From Kryptolebias marmoratus (lineage: Eukaryota > Chordata > Actinopteri > Cyprinodontiformes > Rivulidae): DNA of 64,000 nt. This document shows positions 54,937 to 64,000 of this stretch, one piece after another. The notes under the pieces are model-generated. The model saw nothing but the letters and a program-made list of their open reading frames with translations. It searched no databases and was not told the DNA's origin. Every line of letters begins with the position of its first letter. The stretch's first letter is position 1. Location: assembly GCF_001649575.2 (NCBI RefSeq), contig NC_051433.1:7529190-7593189 (forward strand), given 5' to 3'. The translations under genes and the position numbers were made by a program.

Positions 54937-55493
54937 AAAGCAAAGACATGATAACTGACCACACTGTAGGTTTGTAATCCCCTTTATCTTAACTAAGCAA
55001 GTCTGTCGTGAATAAAAAGAAAAAAATGCAAGCAAAAACAGAATTACATTCTAGATGTGATGCCTGTATGTTAACAGGTGCATCAGTATATATCCTTGTA
55101 TCATAACTTCTTTGTGACTGATTACACATGCAGACGAACACAGACTGTTTGCCTCGGCTGTCACTGTGTGACCATTTTAGGTTTGTTTGAAACTCTGCTA
55201 TGTCACATACAGTCTGCTTGGTGCTGCACTTGTCATTGCCTCAGGGTGGACACATCCAAGTCTAACAATTTGTTTGACTTGGGTCATTTTTGTTTCACTA
55301 CACCACCACATCTTTACTAAACTATTTGAATAGCAGCTGCAACAAAATAGTTACAATGACCTTTAATATTTAATGAAAAAGCTACAGACTCCTCAATTGT
55401 TGTACTTATTTATTTTTAATCTTGGAAGATTTTTGTAATGTATGCAGCCAAAAATCTTCTGAGATCATGAAGTATTCTTACATTAAAGATAAA

Positions 55494-55580
55494 AAATGTT
55501 TTATATATATAAACATTTTTTATATATATAAAACATTTTATATAAAACGTTATATATATAAAAACAATATATATATAGTA
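55494..55580. repeat. AT-rich palindromic repeat cluster
   Basis: Alternating AAAACATTTT/ATGTTTTATATATA and TATATATAAAACATTTT units in both orientations, which would fold into one or more cruciforms. Confidence 0.75.
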
Positions 55581-57146
55581 AATGCACAACATTTTGACTT
55601 GAGCATTTTAGAACTGCCTGATAAACAATTTTTTTAGTTGTGCACAGAACTATGTGTGTACAGCTCAATGTGCAGCAACTGTTGTTTTACCAGCAGTGTG
55701 AATGGGATTAGGAGTGTGTGTACAAGCTCCTTCAGTCATCAAAAGCTTTTAACTGTATTCACTGAACCTTTTCACATGAAGAAGATTGTGCACAGATTGC
55801 ATTCACCGGAGTGCATGTTGCATTTGTGTGTTTGTGTATGAAAGACAGGCTGTCTATAGGTTGAATGTTTCTGGTACCTCCAAACTTGCACTGGGTTTCC
55901 CTCAGTGTCACTGTGCGTGGGCTTACAGACTTCTTTTCTTAGACTTTGAGTATTTACAAATGACAGTGGCATGTTGAATTAGCACAGCACAATGACTCAC
56001 AACAAACATGAAGTTCCACACGCATGCAACAAAAAAACAATCATGCAGATCTGATAAATATGAGTGGGCAAAGTTGTACAATGTCTCTGTTTTCTGAAAA
56101 TAATTCCCACTGAAGTTTATATCACTGTTAACAGTAGTGAAAAAACAACAACATATTTTTGTTCCAGGAAAATCAAAATAAATGTACAAGAGATAAGCCC
56201 TTCACAAAATCCAGTTCACTTTTTTCTTCTGTTTTATGAAATTCAGCTAGTTAGTTTTTGTTGCAATCTTGTTTTCAAACAAATTAACAATAAAATAGCC
56301 AACAAATTAATAAATAACACTGAAAGTAACTCTATACTTTAGTTAAGAAAAAAGTAAAATAAACAGTGATGATGCAAAAATTCACTTTGTCACAAAAAAC
56401 TATTCTCTTGTCTTAATAACTTTGGAAAAAAACTGAACTAGCAGAATTTTCTTTTGCATAAATGCTTATAAAAACGAAACACTGGCAAATTTATGTCATA
56501 TACAGCTACATTAGACATTTATTTTATTTCATGCAATCAGCAGATTATGCAAGAACAAAGTGTGTGGTGTGCTGGCTCTACCAGCAAATTACATACTTGT
56601 CTCTTTCAGTGAATATCACCCAGACAAACACTATACTTGGCTGCCCTTCCCTCTGGCCAACTGTAACCCATCTCTACAAAACAGACAAAAGAGAAGGAGA
56701 AAGTTAGAAATGAGACAGAGGAGGGTCAAGGCTGAAAGTGAAAGAGAGAAGAGGAGTTTTCGAGCAAAAGAAAACAACAACAAGAACAAAACTAAAGTGT
56801 TTCACATCACAAATCATAAAAATGTAAAATAATCCATCCTGTCAAAATATGAAATAAAACAAAAATATTCTCAATGGTTGTAACTGATTCAAACCTGTGT
56901 GAATCACACAGTAATATAAGGTAAAATACCCCCTCTAATGCTGCTGATATCATTATCAAACTTGCTCTTTTTTTCATCTCACTACCACTCCTCCACATCC
57001 CTCCAGTTTCATTTCCGTACCTCTCTTCCCCCTTTTCTACTCTCAGTGCCTCTGGCTCTACAGACAAGCTCTGTGAGGATTAATTAACCAATTAGGACTG
57101 GAGCCCTGGGAGCTGTTTGGGGGTCCGTTCCCCTTATCGTCATTAC

Positions 57147-57174
57147 ACTCACACACACACACACACACACACAC
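57147..57174. repeat. (CA)n microsatellite
   Basis: About 13 CA units next to a compositionally complex block (57060-57145). Confidence 0.9.
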
Positions 57175-59392
57175 CGAGAGGGACAGAGGCCACAGTTAGG
57201 CAGCGCTGTGAAAGCTGGCATTAACTGGGAGATGCATCACTAGCAGCAGCATTCATCTCTTCCCTTTAAGTGACTGAGTAGGTGGGTAACCTTTTAATTA
57301 AATTAGCATTATTATCATGATGTCCACTGTTTCTGCCCCTGGTATTCCCTCCACTCACTCTTCTTATTTGCCCCTCAGTACTGCCTAATTAAATTAAAGA
57401 TAACCCCCCACATATTATCAAATAAAATAGTCACCCCGAGTCTCATCATTGTCATACATTTCTCCACAGAGATCAATGTACATCCCATCACTCCAAGCAA
57501 CAGGCTTGAAATTATTGTATCTGCACATGTAGCTGAAAGGAATGTCTGTCTAACACCTATTTTTATAGATGTGGGATGAAAAAAAGACTCACATGGAGAA
57601 AACATGGGATAAGATACAATAATGAAGGACTCAATCTTTAAGGACACCAATATAACACATCAAAATTAAAAAAAAAAAAAAAACTTCTCTCATTCAAAAG
57701 ACTGACAGGAATTGCAACACTTTGAGAGTGAGGGCCATGCAATCCTGCTGTGCAGTCTGCTGTGTGTCAGTGCTGACTGGCCTGATTAGGACAACACAAC
57801 ATACAGCCACAGACACAGCAGGGGGAGGAATGATGCTGCTGGAAACAAGACAAGACAGCCCCCCTATTTCTCATTATTTTTTCCTTTGTCAGCTCACTTG
57901 TCCTGCCATCAAACCTGATTTCTATGTTAACATGTGAACTGCAAACGGCGGGATGAAATATGTTCGTTAAATGATGACATGACCTCTTGGTCAGGATGTT
58001 TAACCTCAATGGGACACTGGTAGCAGAGTCTCCAGGGCCAAAAAATAAAGTGCTAGGAAACTTTTTTTGTTTGTTGTTGTTTTTTTTTTTCACTGATTGT
58101 TCTTCTGACTTTTTTGAAATAATTCTTTTATTACCACAAATTTATTTTTACCCATTAAATTTTAGGAAGTTGCAATTAAAAAGAGAACTTGAAATCAATT
58201 ATGTAATATGTGCAGTACTGTAAATGTGGAAACAGTCATTAGGGATGTGTGGCCGTACCACCAACGTAGATGGGCGGTATAAAGAATGTGTGGAATACAA
58301 AAGTCAAAAGATACAAAAGATACAAAAGTCACAAAAACACACCCTCCCAACTTGTTACCAGGCTGTCACGTTGTCAATCACAGTGTAACGTTACAATTTT
58401 TTTAAACCTCAAATAACTTATTTAAACTAAACTTATAAAAATGCATATCAGAGCAGCAAGATATGAACTTCAAATCAACAAAATTCAACAAGTGAAAAAA
58501 AAAATATCTGAAGTGTATTTTAATTTTTTTTATTCAGGAAAAAGTCCCATTTCCTAATATGAAGGGGCAGGACTTGAAAATTGTACTGTGACCAGTCTGC
58601 TACGGGGTCCATGCTCTATGTAGCTTCAACTTCCTGGTTCAAGTCATGTGTCTAGTTAGAACATGTCAGTGATTACTTTACCAGCTGAAATCACTTTGCT
58701 CCACCTTGAGTTGTTTTAAAAGCCTTGAAAGCTGAAGAAGCACAGATTTAGTTCTTTTGTGAGGTGAGTAGATAACATGCACTTCATACATGAGGACACT
58801 GCAGCAGTGGATCGCTCTGACTAAACTCAGTGTTGATTTGCCAACATGTATATATTTTTTTATCAATCTGCTCTACAAATAAGTGGGATTTTCTAAACAA
58901 ACTCACTGATCTTTTTTAGAGAGTTGCTGATCTCCTTCAACCAGTTTATCTAAAAAAACCCAGGGGCTCAAGCAGTAGCAACTGGGCTGGTATGAGCAGA
59001 CTTCATACCAGCTATTGTAGAGTATTATGAGAAGTCCCACTCTGGGTCGACCTAACCAAACCACAGTGTCTTACTTTGTTTGAATAATATGAAAAGAGAA
59101 GTTTGTGCTGACATTGAAAATGACGAAAAGCAAACAACCACAGTGTAAGTGACACAGCGTCTCTAAAAAATAAACATGTAGGACTGAATAAATGGATTAC
59201 ATGTTCCCCTTGACAAAGTAGCTTTCTGCACCTCTGGGATTTCGAAGTTTGCCAAGTGTTGACTGCCACACCTGGTTAAGTGAATAGATTTGGAAGAGAG
59301 GGAGGAGGTAGGTGCTGACTGATCCTTGGAGTTTTTTTCTAAATCAAAACAGTAATATTTTCCAATTTGTAATCTTTTACTAAATTCGTTAA

Positions 59393-59423
<31 letters not shown>
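59393..59423. repeat. (AAT)n microsatellite
   Basis: About ten tandem AAT units. Confidence 0.9.
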
Positions 59424-59425
<2 letters not shown>

Positions 59426-60393
59426 GCTTTGTTTATAGCACAAAGTTAAGCATGCCAGCCTGAGAAAGCTACCCCTCTTTGAGGTATTTCCCACCTGCTT
59501 CCAGTTGTCCTGTTGCAATGAAGTAGATTGTTTGAAATATTAGGACATTTTTAAATTTATAGATGTTTGGTTGCATAGTTTACTGTGATTATAGTGGGGA
59601 AAAACAATAACAAAATAACATTGATAATGATATTTCTGTTTATTCAAATCCTTTAAATAAGTCAGTTTTATGTGACTCTATTGAGAAAACTGGACCTGTT
59701 GAGTCTGTGGAGTGAAGATATCAGTTATGTGTTGGCAGTTCCAGGTGGGATGATGTGAACAGGACATGTTTCAGCACGCCTCTGTTACACATGCATTATT
59801 TTAAAAACTGTGGGAATTTGACACAGTATCTAGCCTACTGCACTCCTGTATTTGGGTTGGGGGGTTGGTACTTCACTTTTAAGTATCAGGTTTTTGAAAA
59901 AACAAACTTGATGCAGAAAATTGCCAAATTTGACACAATCCAGTTTGCTTTGCCATTCTGAGACAACAACGAGGATCAAATTGTAATTTGCATTTGTTTC
60001 ACTAACTTATCAAACTTAATCACCTTTTTTTTTCTAATTGCACTCTCACACAAGTACCTACACACACACTGCATCTGCTGGCTGACGCGTCCCTTTGAAG
60101 TGTGGACCTGGCAGTAAATTCTTGGGCTCTTTTATGCACGCTCCTATTTGGATTAGTGAGGTTAACAAGCCGCTGCAGCTCCAGCTAATGAGACGGGTCA
60201 TCAGAGGTGGGGTGGCAGTTTGAATGTATAAGACAGTCTCCTTCCTGTGGGAATAAAAAAAATAATAAAATAAATCCTAGGCATGTGTATTTCACATAAA
60301 AATAAATTTCTAAACAAAGTGTTCAAAAAAAAAAAAAAAAAAAAACATCTAGTTTTTAATACACACTATACATTATGCAACATTCAGGCTGTG

Positions 60394-60550
60394 TTAGCTT
60401 AGTTGTCAGTGCTGCAGTCTTGTAATCCAGAGGCTGAAGGTTTGAGTCCAGGTTGAGTCATGAAGGGCATTCAGCACAAAACAATTGCCAAATGTTTTGT
60501 GCAAGTTTGCTTGTTGTGGCGATCCCTGAAGAAGGGAGCAGCTGAAAGTA
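60394..60550 (+). mobile_element. tRNA-derived SINE, near full length
   Basis: Box A-like TTAGCTTAGTTGTCAGTGC at 60394-60412 and box B GGTTTGAGTCC at 60439-60449 have the spacing of an RNA polymerase III tRNA-type promoter. The tail GAAGGGCATTCAGC...TTGTTGTGGCGATCCCTGA and AGAAGGGAGCAGCTGAAAG is the conserved teleost SINE tail. It shares that tail with the copies at 22163-22299 and 62175-62246. It is not a tRNA gene, because no cloverleaf closes. Confidence 0.75.
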
Positions 60551-62109
60551 CAACAACACACATTATACAGAAGAGAAGAGATCGTTCTTTAGCTGACTGA
60601 ATCAAAATGCTCACACAGCCTACCTTCTCACCAAAATGGGGGCCTTGTGCAGCCAATCCTGCTGTGGACAGATGGGCAGAGAGAGGGGGGCCTCATTAAG
60701 GCAGGATGTACCAGGATGCAGTAAAACCTCGACATTGCTTCACTCTGATTTGCTTTTTTTTTTTCTTTTCTGTGCTCACAGCACAGAGCTCTCCTGGAGA
60801 TCATAACCAGATGGAAAGGAGATGAAGTTAAATATGTTGGTGCCACAACTTTGTTTTTAAAACAAGAGTTCAGTAATGTTTTACAAGGGCAGAATCAGAT
60901 GTTCACAGGCGTCAGGGGATGGCGTGGACAATGGTGGTGGTTTGGTTGATCACAGTATTATTTCTATAAAATGTGCCTCCCATGATGATTAATTGTTACT
61001 TCAGTGATGATAAAGGAAACTGAGAGAACTTTTTGGATTAAACTGTTTTTAGTTTTATTATTTTAACTTTTGAGCCACTCAGTGAACAACATTTAGATGG
61101 GAATTATTCAGGAACTCTGCTCAAGATCATTCTTTGCTATTGCTCAAATGCTGCTAAAATGCATCTTCCAGACTTTTAAACCATCTAAGCTTTTCTCTAC
61201 ATTACATTTATTATCATATTCTGTTTAGAGCAGTGTGAACTTCTAGTTTGTAACTTCCCCATGCTATGTTAATAAAGTCACACTGATTTGTGTGTGCTGT
61301 GTGAAAATCAGCCAATGGCTGTGCCCTGTCAGGTAAGTTGCACCTAATTTGAATAATTTGATAGGGTGGAGGAAGCAGTAATTATCAAACAAAGCAGCTA
61401 AAATGGAAGGAGATAGATAAAGATAATAAGTTAGGAAAATATTTTTGCAGCCAAGTTTCCGCCTCACAATGAATCTTGTGTTCATCTCTTGTTTTCAACA
61501 CAAATCAAAACTGGGACAACATGTTCAAAATTAAAAAAAATATAAAACAGAGCTTTTACAAATTCAAAAAAACTTGAGTGAATTAAAATAATGAATTGAG
61601 TTAAACTCTCCATGGGCTATGTATTAATGAGAAAGACAATTAGAACAAAGAAAGTACATTATGTCAAGCCAGTGAAGCAATAAACCTCCTTAATCATGTC
61701 TTCTTGTTGCAGCAATAAAATTAAAAATAAATAAATAAGTAAATCTGTTATTGCACTTGTCACTTCATGACATATCAAGAGAGGGGAATGTATTCAAGCC
61801 TTTGGCAACGTGTGACCTTTCAGGGAAGCCCAGGCGCAGTTTTCCTAATTAACCCGTCCTCTTCATGCACACAGACATTCATATCCACACACACTACGGC
61901 GCCTCGTTTATTAGACAGACACGGAGATCAACAGATTAGTTTAATCTGCATAAATGCAAATGTCCTTTGTGAGTGTCATGTTCTTGTAAGGAGTCAGTTA
62001 ACAACAGAATGCACAAATTATTTTTTAAACTAATGAAAACTAAAAAAAAACAATATTCCCACAGTTGTGTTGTGAAAAAAAAACAGGACTGTTTTGCAAT
62101 TATGCTTGT

Positions 62110-62112
<3 letters not shown>

Positions 62113-62174
<62 letters not shown>
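62113..62174. repeat. (TA)n microsatellite
   Basis: About 31 TA units, directly abutting a SINE tail fragment. Confidence 0.95.
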
Positions 62175-62177
<3 letters not shown>

Positions 62178-62246
62178 TTGCCAAATCATTTGTGTGAGTT
62201 TTCTTGCTGTGGCAACCCCTGAAGAAGGGAACAGCCAAAAGAACTT
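62175..62246 (+). mobile_element. SINE tail fragment
   Basis: GTTGCCAAATCATTTGTGTG, then CTTGCTGTGGCAACCCCTGA and AGAAGGGAACAGCCAAAAG match the tail of the SINE at 60394-60550. The tRNA-like head is missing and replaced by the (TA)n tract, so this copy is 5'-truncated or split by repeat expansion. Confidence 0.65.
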
Positions 62247-64000
62247 ATTAAATGTATATAGGTAACAAAGTCACAAGTAAAAAAAAGAAAATCTGACAAT
62301 TTCAAGGCTTATTAAAGGAAAAAAAGGAACTTAACTATTCAGCTTAATTTTTCATTTATTACACTCTTAGGCCCAATACATCTTTAATTATTCTGGAACA
62401 ATGGATTCTAGAGGTCATCGGACATAAAAACCCTCGTTATTAGTGCAAATGAACCTAATTGGGGTGGGTGGGGGTGGGGTTCTATAATGCAGTTTAGCAG
62501 TCAGATCAAAGTGGTGACAAGTCTGAGACAGAGTCCAGGCGTGACACAGGGTTGCGTCTTTCTGCAGTACTGCACAAAATCAACCCTGAAAACCTTCTGT
62601 TGTCAGACCTGCAAAATAACACGTTTACTTTCATTGACTGAAATACAATTTTTCTGTCGTGAAAAGAATAGAAAATAATGTCTTCTTTTAATCTGATAAA
62701 GTGAGTTTATTTTTGTAATTTTTGCCTGAAAAAAATAAATGATGCAAATAAGTGTTCGATAAAAGATGCAAAAAAAAAGAAGAGATAAATGAATAATTTT
62801 TTCATCAGACAGTAAGTTAGAGGATGTGGTATATAAGACCTTGCTTGGCATTTTATATGGATGTGAATAAATTATATTCAGTGAATTGTGAAAATGTCAC
62901 TGGCCATATTAACTCACAGTCAGTTATCCAAGAAAAAAATGGCACAAATTAGGATGTTAAAGGCCAAAAGATGCTTGGATAATTTTATTTCCAAAATCAA
63001 CAGGGTTACTGACATAAGCACAGTTAAACAAATAATAAATTATAAAATAAATCAATACATAAATGTCTCATTTTATTCACTGTTTAACTTTTTAAGACCA
63101 CAAAACAAGCAAAAGAAAAAAAAATGTCAGGAAACTGTTATTAAAAATAGCGAATAAGCAAAAATAATAACTGTTTTCCTAATAAAAAAATATTGTGCCG
63201 TTAAGAGGAACTGTCATATATTTCTCCTCATCGCTGGAAGACACATAACAGCACCACATAGTGCAGTTTAACAGCTTTAGCGTTGTTTTAAGAGGCTTTA
63301 GGTGATGCCCGACACACAGTGATATCTCAGCTTACAGCAGCAGTCTGAACTCTGCAGCTTCACTGCCTCAGTGTGTGCAGCAGGGCCCTTCTGGCCTCCC
63401 ATTTAGCAGGTTCCCCTCTTACTTTTTTAAAGGCATGTTTAAACAAACACAGCTTTTTTCTAGATTCCCTGCCAGCTTCCCTTTGAGCGGGGCACAGTGT
63501 GAAAAGGTGGAACTGAGCTTTGACTGTTTGTGTGCCTCAGTGGGGAAAAGCAGCTCAGAGGGAAAAAGAGTTAGGTAGGAGTGGTGTGTATATTGGCTGA
63601 CTGCAGGGCTGCTCTTCAGTAAGTACGTGGGTTTACACAGAAGAATTGGTGGGTGAGTGGCAGCTGTCCTGAAGAGAATAAAGGTACCAGGTTTGTGCTC
63701 ATTAACCTCTTCAAACCAGGCTCCGGGATAAAGGAGGGCAGGGCAGTCCCTGCCTCACATACAAAAGAGGGTCTTCCTGAGTGTGTATATGCATGCTGGG
63801 ATCCCAGTGAAATGGAAATGCAGTTCTTGCTATGATCTTATGAATGGTCAGCTCCTCCCATGCCATACCGCCTTGTTTGTCATGCTGTGATCACATCACT
63901 GATTGAGCTGGGGTCCCTGAGTGAGAAAAAAAGGTTAAAGTCCCAACTGCTGAGCTTTCATCAGATATTTTAGACTCATTACTGGAAAACTTTATATTTG

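Larger units (their letters stand above)
54343..64000. other. Gene desert 3' of tfap2c, second part
   Basis: No gene supported. It contains two SINE copies, (CA)n, (AAT)n and (TA)n tracts, a hairpin at 54900-54936, AT-rich self-complementary sequence at 55494-55580 and a G-rich tract at 62461-62479. The stretches 54610-54790, 57060-57145, 57255-57330, 60070-60220, 61760-61960 and 63230-63720 are compositionally complex, with TAATTA-type homeobox cores in several. They are candidate distal enhancers of a developmental gene such as tfap2c or its next neighbour. Confidence 0.45.

Noticed and set aside
60394..60470. Possible tRNA gene (A box and B box present)
   Set aside because: No acceptor stem or cloverleaf closes, and the downstream tail is that of a SINE.

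Overview
This is a vertebrate nuclear window, almost certainly from a ray-finned fish. The genes are split by GT-AG introns, the noncoding DNA is AT-rich and full of long (TA)n, (GATA)n and (CA)n microsatellites, and there are teleost-type SINE and LINE fragments. The gene set is the vertebrate RTF2-GCNT7-TFAP2C neighbourhood (human chromosome 20q13, recalled from general knowledge). The species cannot be fixed from the sequence alone.

Three protein-coding genes can be reconstructed completely, with every splice phase closing. (1) rtf2 (+ strand, CDS 15299-28140, nine coding exons, 301 aa) encodes the replication-fork protein RTF2. (2) gcnt7 (- strand, CDS 19655-22545, four coding exons, 431 aa) encodes a Golgi beta-1,6-N-acetylglucosaminyltransferase-family protein and lies entirely inside the 8.3 kb fifth intron of rtf2, in antisense. 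(3) tfap2c (+ strand, CDS 35217-42385, seven exons, 442 aa) encodes the transcription factor AP-2 gamma. The three are unrelated in biochemical role: replication/RNA surveillance, glycan branching and ectoderm/neural crest/germline transcription. Their grouping is syntenic, not an operon-like unit.

Layout: 1-545 may hold the 3' end of an upstream + strand gene, judged only by a cluster of three AATAAA signals. 546-15100 is intergenic DNA with a LINE-type fragment and possible conserved noncoding blocks. 15100-28310 holds rtf2 with nested gcnt7 and several mobile-element fossils in its introns. 28310-34440 is intergenic, with a 220 bp assembly gap at 32366-32585 and a striking palindromic region at 29.6-30.25 kb. 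34700-43620 holds tfap2c with its CCAAT-rich promoter. 43620-64000 is a 20 kb gene desert on the 3' side of tfap2c with microsatellites, SINE copies, G-rich tracts, three near-perfect hairpins and several stretches that look like conserved regulatory DNA.

I found no convincing new enzyme system. The most interesting observations are structural: long perfect inverted repeats, a duplicated palindrome, upstream ORFs in the likely tfap2c leader, NAGNAG splice acceptors in both rtf2 and gcnt7, and a strong CTCF-type motif beside the rtf2 promoter. No homology search or conservation analysis could be run, so family names rest on recognised protein motifs and synteny.
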